Below the pieces are notes generated by a model. The model saw only the letters and a list, made by a program, of their open reading frames with translations. It ran no database searches and was not told the origin of the DNA. This document shows positions 15,060-22,253 of a stretch of DNA of 27,048 bases, one piece after another. Within the stretch, counting starts at the first letter, position 1, and every line of letters starts with the position of its first letter. Origin of the DNA: a virus; the IMG/VR virus record IMGVR_UViG_3300042503_001394, positions 1 through 27,048 of that record; one strand, given 5' to 3'. A program made the position numbers and the translations under genes.

Positions 15060-15641
15060 TTAATCCCACCATTTTCTTATGTTAGTTTCTAACATTTTAA
15101 ACAGTAGTTTATTAGCTCTTTCTTGATTAATATATGCTATATTCATAGCAATTCTTTGTTTTCTCTCATTTCCTATCTTTTGATTAATAGGAAAGATACC
15201 TTCACCATTCAAAACTCTTTTATAAATTAAAGGATACTTTTTAAAATATTCATCAAAGTTTTCATAAATTATCTCACTTTCCCACGTTGAGTATCCTGGT
15301 TGTTCTTTAATAGATTCAAACCACATTTTAGTTTCATGATAATCCATGTATTCTGATTCATAGTATCCATCTCTTACTTTTTCCATTAATCTAACACAAG
15401 TTCTCATTATCTCAGGATCTCTTTGTGCAGCGGTGTGAATATCTCTTTTAGCAATACCTTTTGCTTGTAATTTTAATTTATGTTCTAGTATTTGAAAAAT
15501 GTAATAACTATCCCAATCTCTATCTTTCCAAATTACAGGAAACCATTGAATTAGATTTTTAATCCCTCTATATAGATCTTTATGATAGTATCTACCTTCA
15601 AATTTCCACCATAGGTATGGGTTTTTAAATAACATTTTCAT
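15060..15641 (-). CDS. Conserved phage protein, 193 aa
   Basis: A basic, aromatic-rich 193-aa product (NPYLWWKFEGRYYHKDLYRG, WFPVIWKDRDWDSYYIFQIL, GYSTWESEIIYENF). The IWKDRDWD-YYI block followed by a long helix with KRDIHTAAQRDPEIMRTC is a pattern I have seen in unnamed proteins of large phages. No enzymatic motif is clear. Its start overlaps the phosphatase stop by 4 nt. Confidence 0.83.
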   Translation of the reverse strand: MKMLFKNPYLWWKFEGRYYHKDLYRGIKNLIQWFPVIWKDRDWDSYYIFQILEHKLKLQAKGIAKRDIHTAAQRDPEIMRTCVRLMEKVRDGYYESEYMDYHETKMWFESIKEQPGYSTWESEIIYENFDEYFKKYPLIYKRVLNGEGIFPINQKIGNERKQRIAMNIAYINQERANKLLFKMLETNIRKWWD

Positions 15642-16402
15642 ACTCTTTCTTTTTTAATTTCTTTATCAATAGTGATCAAGTATTCATTTACAGGTAATGT
15701 ATCAATATAAAAATATCTACCACCTGTTGATCTACCTTTAATATCTATTTCATTTTGTTGAGTATGTCCAACAATTTGAATATAGTTATCTTTAATTTTT
15801 GATTTTTTATTTGATTGCTGAAGTGATTTAGGTCTAATCCATATTGGTGATTGTCCCGGATCATCTCCGTAAGGATCTGGTCTGGTTAAACCATGATGTC
15901 TTATATCAAAAGAATCAAAATGAAACTCATTAGGTTTAAACTTGAACAAATCATTTACATAATCTATAATACTATCATAGTCACTACCATAATAACCTGT
16001 GTCTTTTAAGAAATCTTCACTGATTCCAGCATGACTGCATAAGTAAAGATCATCAATCAATGCACACATTTGAAACATACTCTCATTTTCTATGAAAAAC
16101 TGTTCAAATGATGGTGCCATTTTGTTTTGATAACCTGATGTTGTACCTCTCCATTTAGTTCCCGGGAAATAATGATGATCATGATTACCAATTAAAAGAT
16201 ATACTTTTTTATTAGTGTTTTGCTCAGTATCTTTTTTAAATCTTACAATATTTTCAACATTGTATAATTGCTCAATCCCGGAAATATCATAGGAATCAAA
16301 ATAATCACCAACAAAAACATAATTATCAGCATTTGGATTATCTCTAACTATTTTTTCCCAAATAGTTAAACCATGAATATCTCCTATGTAAACTGTTTTC
16401 AT
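15638..16402 (-). CDS. Calcineurin-like metallophosphoesterase
   Basis: Predicted two-metal phosphoesterase, 254 aa. The signature is complete: GDIHG (D8, H10), VGDYFDSY (D33), LIGNHDHH (N73, H74, D75), SHAGI (H124) and the late VGHTQ. The arrangement resembles phage Ser/Thr or Tyr protein phosphatases such as lambda NinI, though a nucleotide phosphodiesterase is equally possible. Cytoplasmic; no signal peptide. The insert of about 45 residues before SHAG (GTKWRGTTSGYQ and following) may form a substrate lid. It is coupled to the next gene by a 4-nt overlap. Confidence 0.92.
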   Translation of the reverse strand: MKTVYIGDIHGLTIWEKIVRDNPNADNYVFVGDYFDSYDISGIEQLYNVENIVRFKKDTEQNTNKKVYLLIGNHDHHYFPGTKWRGTTSGYQNKMAPSFEQFFIENESMFQMCALIDDLYLCSHAGISEDFLKDTGYYGSDYDSIIDYVNDLFKFKPNEFHFDSFDIRHHGLTRPDPYGDDPGQSPIWIRPKSLQQSNKKSKIKDNYIQIVGHTQQNEIDIKGRSTGGRYFYIDTLPVNEYLITIDKEIKKERV

Positions 16403-16411
16403 ATTAATATT

Positions 16412-16810
16412 TTATAACCAACCTTTATTTTTAAGTATTTTCAAAAAGGAGATAAAGGTTTCAACACCTTCTCTAGAGTGACACATGGATTCTCTTGCTG
16501 TTTCTATTGAATCTGGATTTCTTGCTAAAACACTATTAAACCACATTATACTATCCCATTGTTCTGTAATCCAATTGTCTTTACCTCCTCTTTTATCAGT
16601 AAATTCTATATCAAGTATATCAGTGTAAAATATATATGAATCAAAATCTTTGTAAATTCTTGTTGCTTCAAAACAATATTTTTCATTTTCATAAACACAA
16701 GATTCTAAGTATGTGAGTTTATCTTCATCTATTTCATATGATAAAGCAGTTGTAGGAGTTTGACCTTCCATAACATACCATACACCGTTAATTTGAATTC
16801 TATTTTCCAT
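16412..16810 (-). CDS. Hypothetical protein, 132 aa
   Basis: A 132-aa product starting MENRIQINGVWYVMEG, a beta-rich N-terminal part followed by RGGKDNWITEQWDSIMWFN and a helical C-terminus. It has a 1-nt gap to the tandem paralogue pair upstream and lies at the left end of a stretch without CCGG sites. No family known to me. Confidence 0.82.
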   Translation of the reverse strand: MENRIQINGVWYVMEGQTPTTALSYEIDEDKLTYLESCVYENEKYCFEATRIYKDFDSYIFYTDILDIEFTDKRGGKDNWITEQWDSIMWFNSVLARNPDSIETARESMCHSREGVETFISFLKILKNKGWL

Positions 16811-16811
16811 G

Positions 16812-17186
16812 CTATTTATTTTCTACAATATCTATCAACTTGACCAAGCAAGCAAGTTCTGCTTCCTCGTATGTATAAAAATCTTCTTGATACATTTTAC
16901 CTAATGATTCTCCAGGTTTTGTGATGTGCCATTGCCAAGACTCTTGACTTATAGATGTAATGGTAGAATGCAATTGATACTTCTCTCTAAACCATCTAAA
17001 TGCTTGTTGGAATAGTGGGGTTGAAATTACTGTTACGCCACACCACTCGATAAATTCATCAGGATGAGTTTGGAAGTTATAGATAAAACTATTGTTTTGT
17101 TCATCCACATAATACATACAAGGTTCATCAAATCCAAGTTGCTTCATCTTTAAAGCTAACTCAAAAGGTATAAATTCTTTTTCCAT
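16812..17186 (-). CDS. Hypothetical protein, tandem paralogue A
   Basis: A 124-aa product with the order: FIPFELALKMKQLGFDEPC, a variable middle, QAFRWFREKYQLHS, a second variable region, and YEEAELACLVKLIDIVENK. The upstream neighbour (17190-17585) repeats this layout with the same blocks, so the two are tandem duplicates that diverged mainly in the middle. I recall this family, often in several copies, in Bacteroidota phages and plasmids; its function is unknown. Confidence 0.85.
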   Translation of the reverse strand: MEKEFIPFELALKMKQLGFDEPCMYYVDEQNNSFIYNFQTHPDEFIEWCGVTVISTPLFQQAFRWFREKYQLHSTITSISQESWQWHITKPGESLGKMYQEDFYTYEEAELACLVKLIDIVENK

Positions 17187-17189
17187 AAC

Positions 17190-17585
17190 TTATTTATTTT
17201 GTACAATTTCAATTAATTTTTTAAGACATTCAAGTTCTGCTTCTTCGTATGTTCTACATGATGAAAAGGTGTCATCTGCTTTACCAACTTCAGCTAGATA
17301 TTCCTCATCTGTACCTTTCAAAGAGGTAAAGTTATGAATCACGTGATGTAAATCATACTTCTCTCTAAACCATCTGAATGCTTGTGAGAAGGTAGGAACT
17401 AAGATATGAGCTTCACAAATTTCATTTTCTTCAAACAATGCGTGTAATATGTGACTATCCTTATAACAACCTTTAACTACTAAATCAGATGTGATATATT
17501 TAGCTAAACAAGGTTTATCAAATCCTAGTTGCTTCATCTTTAAACTTAACTCATAAGGTAAAAAGTCTTTCTGTAAATTTTTCAT
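17190..17585 (-). CDS. Hypothetical protein, tandem paralogue B
   Basis: A 131-aa product with FLPYELSLKMKQLGFDKPC, QAFRWFREKYDLHHVI and YEEAELECLKKLIEIVQNK, the same block order as the neighbouring copy. An upstream ATG at 17609 would add eight residues but would overlap the next gene. The ATG at 17585 gives an N-terminus (MKNLQKDFLPYE) matching the paralogue and leaves a 1-nt gap, so it is preferred. Function unknown. Confidence 0.83.
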   Translation of the reverse strand: MKNLQKDFLPYELSLKMKQLGFDKPCLAKYITSDLVVKGCYKDSHILHALFEENEICEAHILVPTFSQAFRWFREKYDLHHVIHNFTSLKGTDEEYLAEVGKADDTFSSCRTYEEAELECLKKLIEIVQNK

Positions 17586-17586
17586 A

Positions 17587-18258
17587 CTATTTCTTTTTAA
17601 ATTGTTCAAACAATTCTTGTGTTGTATAGTATTTCATATCTAAACCAATCCAATTGTTTTTAGATGTAGTTTGAAAATCTTTAATTCTAATCCATTCAGC
17701 AAATTCAATAGCCTCACTATACATTCTTTCTTGTTGCCATTTAGCACCTTCTATAAATGATTCTCTTTTTTCTGGAAATACATACGCCATCATTCCATGA
17801 TTTGTTGCATACTTGACAGCAGCTTCTTCAAGTGTTTCTTGTTTAGGTTTTTCTATCTGATAACCACCATTGTTTTTCACAATTTTTACACTTACCATTT
17901 CAATAGCACAAGGCTCACATTGTACTGCTCTTTTATCACCCATAAACTCTGTTTTACAAGTAACACAAGTACAAGAATAATAACCTGGTGCATAACCACC
18001 TATTGGATATTGTTTAGGTTCTTCTTGTGGAATGATGATTTTGTAAATAAATTCTCTTGGTGTAAATTGAATCATGTTAATCATTGATTCAACCTCAACC
18101 CACTCACAGCTCGGATTCTTAACAAACCACTCTAAAAACTCATCATCAATAGCTTGTATACCATTTTTTTGAAGTTCTGTATCAGTAGATAATAATATTT
18201 CTTTGTATCCTGTATCAGATTGTAAATACCATTTATCTTTATGTTTAATTACTTTCAT
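17587..18258 (-). CDS. Accessory protein with Cys4 zinc motif; probable C-terminal part of a gene split by the HNH insertion
   Basis: A 223-aa product from ATG 18258 (an upstream TTG is less likely). Parts in order: IDDEFLEWFVKNPSCEWVEVE (about 38-57, first 20 of these are the diagnostic block), IYKIIIPQEEPK, a Cys4 knuckle C98-x2-C101...C114-x2-C117, LEEAAVKYATNHG and FIEGAKWQQERMY. I recall longer Bacteroidota phage proteins in which an N-terminal KNIHxLPTDKPSRL...EEIKEGDW part comes before the DDEFLEWFVKNPSCE block. Here that N-terminal part lies as a separate 51-aa frame on the other side of the HNH gene. The zinc site suggests nucleic-acid or protein binding; function unknown. It overlaps the HNH gene end by 14 nt and ends with TAG. 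Confidence 0.8.
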   Translation of the reverse strand: MKVIKHKDKWYLQSDTGYKEILLSTDTELQKNGIQAIDDEFLEWFVKNPSCEWVEVESMINMIQFTPREFIYKIIIPQEEPKQYPIGGYAPGYYSCTCVTCKTEFMGDKRAVQCEPCAIEMVSVKIVKNNGGYQIEKPKQETLEEAAVKYATNHGMMAYVFPEKRESFIEGAKWQQERMYSEAIEFAEWIRIKDFQTTSKNNWIGLDMKYYTTQELFEQFKKK

Positions 18259-18796
18259 AATTTTCAAATTTTATATTTTTATATTTCATTGTCCCTCTTG
18301 ATATTGATTGTCTTATTGTTTTACCATATTTAACATTTCCAAACAATGCAACAGATGCTTCAGAAGCAGAACCAAAAATAATTTCTTGTCCATCTTCAAA
18401 TATTGCTTTTATCTTTTTACCAGCAGAAGAATTTACACCTGTTTTACCTATAAAATGATGTTGCTTGTTTGATTTAGAATAAGGAATAGGTTTTAACATA
18501 AGAACTTCTCTTGAGTGTTTTACATTTTCAGACCTACTCATCCACTCTAAGTTTTCTAAACTATTGTTTAACTTATTTCCATCAATATGATTTACAGTTT
18601 CAAGATTTAATGGATTAGGTATAAATGCTTCTGCTAACAATCTATGAGTTCTCCTTGATTTGTTTCCTATGTTTACTTGATAATAACCATGTGAACTAAT
18701 AGATTGAGAAAGTATTTTTCCTTTTATCTTTTTTCTAATTTGTCCTAAAGTATTTACTTCGTAATCACTAAAACTTGGTATTGTTTTCCATTCCAT
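18245..18796 (-). CDS. NUMOD4-HNH homing endonuclease
   Basis: Free-standing homing endonuclease of 183 aa. Residues 1-30 (MEWKTIPSFSDYEVNTLGQI) are a NUMOD4 motif. The HNH nuclease follows with HRLLAEAFIP (H51), NHIDGN (N69-H70, D72) and NNSLENLEW. Residues about 128-180 (IFEDGQEIIFGSASEAS, IRQSISRGTMKYKNI) form a NUMOD1-like DNA-binding repeat. The ATG at 18796 starts the NUMOD4 motif and lies just past a promoter; the longer frame to 18835 would use TTG and include the promoter, so it is rejected. It seems inserted between two parts of one ancestral gene. Confidence 0.93.
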   Translation of the reverse strand: MEWKTIPSFSDYEVNTLGQIRKKIKGKILSQSISSHGYYQVNIGNKSRRTHRLLAEAFIPNPLNLETVNHIDGNKLNNSLENLEWMSRSENVKHSREVLMLKPIPYSKSNKQHHFIGKTGVNSSAGKKIKAIFEDGQEIIFGSASEASVALFGNVKYGKTIRQSISRGTMKYKNIKFENYESN

Positions 18797-18821
18797 AATT
18801 TGATTATTTAAAATTAATATG

Positions 18822-18852
18822 CAAATATAAAACAATTATATTTATAAATCAA
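18822..18852 (-). promoter_or_regulatory. Promoter of the homing endonuclease gene
   Basis: Minus strand has TTG (852-850), a 20-nt spacer and TATATTTG (829-822), a full match to the Bacteroidota pattern, ending 25 nt before the HNH start codon. The TTG overlaps the stop codon of the 51-aa frame. It suggests the HNH gene brought its own promoter. Confidence 0.55.
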
Positions 18853-19004
18853 GGTAATTCTTTAATTTCTTCTGAATTAGTGATGTAGATGTTTTGAAAT
18901 ACAATGTCTGATTTCTTTGGGATAAGCGACATTATTTCTAATTTAGAATCAAAGTATCTTAACCTACTTGGTTTATCTGTTGGTAAAATGTGTATGTTTT
19001 TCAT
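18849..19004 (-). pseudogene. 51-aa frame, probable N-terminal fragment of the gene split by the HNH insertion
   Basis: From ATG 19004 to TGA 18849: starts MKNIHILPTDKPSRLRYFDS and ends NIYITNSEEIKELP. In the longer proteins of this kind that I remember, EEIKE is followed by GDW and a long C-terminal part. Here it stops two residues later, at the border of the HNH gene, and the matching C-terminal blocks are found at 17587-18258. It may still be translated as a short protein. The part-and-whole comparison is from memory and needs an alignment. Confidence 0.6.
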
Positions 19005-19036
19005 ATTATTTTTTTAAGTATTAAACAATTTTCCGC

Positions 19037-19139
19037 CACTGGACTAAATTTAAGGATGAGAAGTCCTCTATGCTGTACCAATCTTCACTTTTCCTATGGT
19101 CCGTTTTTTACCTAGTCTTTTTCTCAAGAAGACAGCATA
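19037..19139 (-). ncRNA. Candidate structured RNA or leader with pseudoknot
   Basis: A GC-richer stretch without a start-bearing frame between two genes. Helix A pairs 19069-19076 with 19132-19139 (8 bp, TATGCTGT/ACAGCATA). Helix B pairs 19042-19046 with 19113-19117 (GACTA/TAGTC). The two interleave, giving a pseudoknot. Alternative hairpins compete with helix B: 19041-19045 with 19062-19066 (GGACT/AGTCC), and 19094-19100 with 19110-19115. The GACTA...TAGTCC pair interleaved with another helix resembles the P3/P7 layout of group I introns, but the P4-P6 domain is missing. It forms the leader of the 51-aa frame. Strand and function are inferred. Confidence 0.35.
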
Positions 19140-19143
19140 ATTT

Positions 19144-19740
19144 TTATAAATAATGTTTTTTCAAAATAACATTATAGTAATCTATTTTAACAGATTCACC
19201 ATTTACCGAAATAATCCAATTTTGAGGAAACTTTTCCCTCATCATTTCAACTCTTTCTTTCCTGGTTTTGGTTTTGTCTGTTTCTAATTCATAATATAAC
19301 CAAGATTCCCAATAATGATCTTGTTCTGGAGCGTAAAATATAATTGCAATTTGATATCCAAAAAATACAAATGACCAAGTAGGACTATATTCAAATCTAA
19401 AATCTGTATCAGTCCATTTAATTTTCCATCCTAAACCTACAAAATCAAATCCTATCTTTTTAGGTGATGGGAATTGAGATTCGAGTTTACTATTATAATA
19501 ATCCTTAAATGGTTTTATTTCTCTTGGTTCAAAACCATCAACATATGAATTACGTTCATTATATTGTTTAATTCTTTCTATTTCCTTTAAAGCTGCTTCT
19601 GTAGCTTGTTTTGGAGTTGCTTTTTTCCAAACTCTAGGTAGAAAATAAGGGGTACCAATAGTTGTTTTACCAATATAAAACTTTAATTTTAAAGGTTTAA
19701 ATGGTGAGAAATATGTCTTTAAAAATGTAAACCTATTCAT
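19144..19740 (-). CDS. Hypothetical protein with hydrophobic segment, 198 aa
   Basis: A 198-aa product starting MNRFTFLKTYFSPFKPLKLK, with WKKATPKQATEAALKEIERI, GLGWKIKWTDTDFRFEYSP and a hydrophobic stretch WSFVFFGYQIAIIFYAPEQD (about 124-143), then WESWLYYELETDKTKTRKER. The hydrophobic stretch may be a membrane segment or a buried strand pair. I recall the pattern from unnamed Bacteroidota phage proteins. Its ATG shares one base with the stop of the upstream gene (TAATG). Confidence 0.84.
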   Translation of the reverse strand: MNRFTFLKTYFSPFKPLKLKFYIGKTTIGTPYFLPRVWKKATPKQATEAALKEIERIKQYNERNSYVDGFEPREIKPFKDYYNSKLESQFPSPKKIGFDFVGLGWKIKWTDTDFRFEYSPTWSFVFFGYQIAIIFYAPEQDHYWESWLYYELETDKTKTRKERVEMMREKFPQNWIISVNGESVKIDYYNVILKKHYL

Positions 19741-20036
19741 TAGTTTTCTTCTTTAGGAAAGTCACTAAATTTTAATCCCCACATTAATCCTACCCAAGCC
19801 ATTTGTTTTTCAGCTGATTTAGCATACATATTGAGTTTCTTTTGAAGATATTTCTTACCCCATAGTGTCCATTCCTCATATTGATCCATAGTGATAGTCC
19901 AATCATTAAACCAATTATCTTTACGGTCTTTTATATCCTCATATGTAACAGAATAACCTGCAATTTTAAACATTTCATTAATAAGATCTACCACAGCTAA
20001 ATCCCATTTTTCTTCTCGGGTTAATCTTTTTGCCAT
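19740..20036 (-). CDS. Hypothetical protein, 98 aa
   Basis: A Trp-rich helical product (KRLTREEKWDLAVVDLINEM, NWFNDWTITMDQYEEWTLWG, QMAWVGLMWGLKFSDF). Basic start, acidic end. It has a 1-nt overlap with the downstream gene and a 4-nt gap to the glucosaminidase gene. No family recognised. Confidence 0.82.
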   Translation of the reverse strand: MAKRLTREEKWDLAVVDLINEMFKIAGYSVTYEDIKDRKDNWFNDWTITMDQYEEWTLWGKKYLQKKLNMYAKSAEKQMAWVGLMWGLKFSDFPKEEN

Positions 20037-20040
20037 AATA

Positions 20041-20595
20041 TTAAAGTTTAGAAATAATATTCTTTAGTTTCCCTACATAATTAGGATCTTCCGCATAATG
20101 TCTAGATAAATGATCAAAGTAATCTTTTTTAGACTTGTAATTAGCATATCTACTTTGCCATAAAGCATAGTCTATTACAGACATTTGCCACCCTTCTAAA
20201 GTGGTTCTTTCAAAATATGAATAATTTGATTTATTCTTTACAGATACTTTAGCTCTAGAACTAGGAACTTTCATCCCGAATAAATTACTATTGGTTTTAA
20301 CTAAACTACTAGTAAGGTTTCCGGATTCTAACATTGCTTGTGCATAAACAATGTCAGGATGGGCTAAATTAAGGGTTTTAATGAATGATCTTAAGTTTTC
20401 TGGAGTAAGTTCTGTTTGATCTACCAAAGTAGTGTCTAAAACAGATTCTACTTTTTGAATATTTAAGTTAAATACACTAGGTTTTTTACGATTTGAAATA
20501 AAACCTAACATAAAAAACAATAAAGCTAAACTAATAATATGTAAATATCCAAATTTATATCTATTGCTGGTTTTTGAGTTATAATAATAAAACAT
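20041..20595 (-). CDS. Membrane-anchored glucosaminidase-like lysin (GH73)
   Basis: Probable peptidoglycan hydrolase of the glucosaminidase (GH73/FlgJ-like) family. The 184-aa product has a short basic start, one membrane segment (about 18-34, HIISLALLFFMLGF), a linker, then the catalytic domain from about 65: HPDIVYAQAMLESGNLTSS with catalytic E90, SNLFGMK, SYFERTTLEGWQMSVIDYALW and RHYAEDPNYVGKL. This is the usual motif order of the family. The anchor should place the enzyme outside the inner membrane (signal-anchor type), a common plan for phage lysins that need no holin for export. It sits among replication genes and not in a late lysis cassette. Confidence 0.9.
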   Translation of the reverse strand: MFYYYNSKTSNRYKFGYLHIISLALLFFMLGFISNRKKPSVFNLNIQKVESVLDTTLVDQTELTPENLRSFIKTLNLAHPDIVYAQAMLESGNLTSSLVKTNSNLFGMKVPSSRAKVSVKNKSNYSYFERTTLEGWQMSVIDYALWQSRYANYKSKKDYFDHLSRHYAEDPNYVGKLKNIISKL

Positions 20596-20615
20596 AGTGT
20601 TGGTTTTTTTGTAAA

Positions 20616-20885
20616 CTATTCAATAGTTAAAGGTATATCCCAGTTTACTGATTTATATTTTTCTAATTCTAAATAATGCTCTTCCGGAACAAATCTATCT
20701 GCTGAAAAGTATTCATAAGGAAAGTGTTCTTCTGTAAGCTTTATTTCATCTAGCTCAAAAGCTAATTTATTTCCTATTGCTAGGGTTACAGCCTTAGTTA
20801 CTGTATATAGTTTTCCTTTTTTTAACCATTTTTCTAATGGTATTTTATCAGGCCTACCTTCTGAATTTACACATACTACACGCAT
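20616..20885 (-). CDS. Hypothetical protein, 89 aa
   Basis: Beta-rich 89-aa product (MRVVCVNSEGRPDKIPLEKW, LKKGKLYTVTKAVTL, FELDEIKL, YEYFSADRFVPE). The layout of a GxxYTV strand followed by an acidic turn and a final FxxxRFxP looks like a small SH3-like barrel that I recall from Bacteroidota phages. Function unknown. Start overlaps the upstream gene by 10 nt. Confidence 0.8.
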   Translation of the reverse strand: MRVVCVNSEGRPDKIPLEKWLKKGKLYTVTKAVTLAIGNKLAFELDEIKLTEEHFPYEYFSADRFVPEEHYLELEKYKSVNWDIPLTIE

Positions 20886-21115
20886 ACTTTTTCTTTTTCT
20901 ACAATTAAACCTAATTCTTTAAGCATATTTTCTTTTTCAAGTATTGTATCTAAATCACCACTAAATACATCACATTGACCATTATTATGTGTTATTATAG
21001 CACATTGCTCAGCTTGTAGTAGTTCATGATAACATACTTTGATAAGAACAGCCATGACATAATCATAACTGTTCTTATTATCATTTTTTAGTATTAATTG
21101 ATATTTACAGTCCAT
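20876..21115 (-). CDS. Hypothetical protein, 79 aa
   Basis: A 79-aa product (LILKNDNKNSYDYVMAVLIK, EQCAIITHNNGQCDVFSGDL, LEKENMLKELGLIVEKEKVC) with an alternating strand-helix pattern, possibly an ACT-like or ribosomal-clip-adaptor-like small alpha/beta fold; this is a visual impression only. Four nt from the SF2 helicase gene. Confidence 0.8.
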   Translation of the reverse strand: MDCKYQLILKNDNKNSYDYVMAVLIKVCYHELLQAEQCAIITHNNGQCDVFSGDLDTILEKENMLKELGLIVEKEKVCV

Positions 21116-21119
21116 ACTA

Positions 21120-22253
21120 TTAATATAAGGTAATATTAAAATCTTTCCAAGTTATTTTATTACTGTCTAATGCAGATAAAGCACTATTTACCCAATCTTC
21201 ATCTACAGTACCTTTAAAACATAATATGTGGATAACTGCTTTATCATCAGGTGATAACCGGACCATTCGTCCCAGTCTTTGGTTGCTCTTACGTTCATTA
21301 CCATAAGCATGCATAATTATACATTGTTTAAGATCTGGTATGTTAACACCTTCACTTAATTGCATAACAGAACTCAAAATTTTAATTTCCCCAGATTTAA
21401 ACTTATTTAAGTTATCTTCAGATTCAGAATTATTACTATGATAACTAAACTTTGAAAGTTTATCCGCTTGTTCTTGAGTATTTGCAAACACAATAAGTTT
21501 TTCCCCGGATTTACTAACATGATTAATAAGCTTTTTAGCATATAATTCTTTACTAGGATAAGTCATCAAAGCTTTCATTCTCATAATGTTATTCATCTGT
21601 TTTTCTTTAGGATAAAAAGAAGATAACAACCTATTAGTCCAGTATGCATAATTGTCTTTTTCAGTAGTGAAAAAACTCGGTTTATTTTTAAGCTTAACTT
21701 CTACATTTTGCTCTTTACCTAAGTGTAATTCATGAACATATATGTGATAATCATTTAATATGTTATCATCTATAGCATCATCAACCAAATAAGTATATAC
21801 TACCGGTAAATACTTTTGAATTATTTTATACTTTTCAGTATACTCGTTTACAGGCGGTGTACCAGTTAATCCTAAAATAATCCCGGAATAATTAGTAAGA
21901 AAAGAAAGATGTGACTCTTTAATACTATGACATTCATCAAACACTACAAGATCATATTCTATAGGATCATGTTTAGTTAAACTAATATAAGTACTAAATG
22001 TAATGTTATCTAATAAATGATCAAACTTCCATTGTTTAATCTCTTTAGCCCACTCTGCAAATAACACCTTTTTCGGTGCAACTATAAGAATTTTAAGGGG
22101 AAAAAGAGTTGTCTTTAATTTAAGCTGGTAATGATGTTCTAAAAACAACAATCCGGTTCTAGTTTTGCCAATTCCTGTACCCAATGCTGCCGTAGACCGA
22201 TTGTATTGAACTATAGTTTTTAAACAATCTTCTTGTACTTCATCTTTAGTCAT
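21120..22253 (-). CDS. Superfamily 2 DNA/RNA helicase
   Basis: DEAD/DEAH-type SF2 helicase. Using ATG 22253 (377 aa; an upstream GTG at 22277 is possible but would extend further into the neighbour). Motif I GTGIGKT (25-31), Ia LIVAPKKVLFAEWAKE, II DECH (106-109), III LTGTPP (129-134), IV-V region EKLIVFANTQEQADKL and LSSVMQLSEGVNIPDL, VI QRLGRMVR. All helicase motifs are present. The DECH box and the order suggest a Snf2/RecG-like or UvsW-like translocase of the kind phages use in recombination-dependent replication and branch migration. It is compact, without accessory domains. It overlaps the upstream coiled-coil gene by 8 nt. Confidence 0.92.
   Translation of the reverse strand: MTKDEVQEDCLKTIVQYNRSTAALGTGIGKTRTGLLFLEHHYQLKLKTTLFPLKILIVAPKKVLFAEWAKEIKQWKFDHLLDNITFSTYISLTKHDPIEYDLVVFDECHSIKESHLSFLTNYSGIILGLTGTPPVNEYTEKYKIIQKYLPVVYTYLVDDAIDDNILNDYHIYVHELHLGKEQNVEVKLKNKPSFFTTEKDNYAYWTNRLLSSFYPKEKQMNNIMRMKALMTYPSKELYAKKLINHVSKSGEKLIVFANTQEQADKLSKFSYHSNNSESEDNLNKFKSGEIKILSSVMQLSEGVNIPDLKQCIIMHAYGNERKSNQRLGRMVRLSPDDKAVIHILCFKGTVDEDWVNSALSALDSNKITWKDFNITLY

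Noticed and set aside
17797-18087. Plus-strand open frame over the Cys4 protein
   Set aside because: The product is a Phe/Cys/Thr-rich string expected from the reverse complement.
18245-18796. IscB/OMEGA-type RNA-guided nuclease with the nearby RNA
   Set aside because: The protein is a NUMOD4-HNH homing endonuclease without a RuvC domain or bridge helix, and it is far too short.
18245-19139. Group I intron holding the HNH gene
   Set aside because: Only a P3/P7-like interleaving is seen; no P4-P6 core, the HNH gene overlaps the downstream frame, and the RNA is separated from it by the 51-aa frame.
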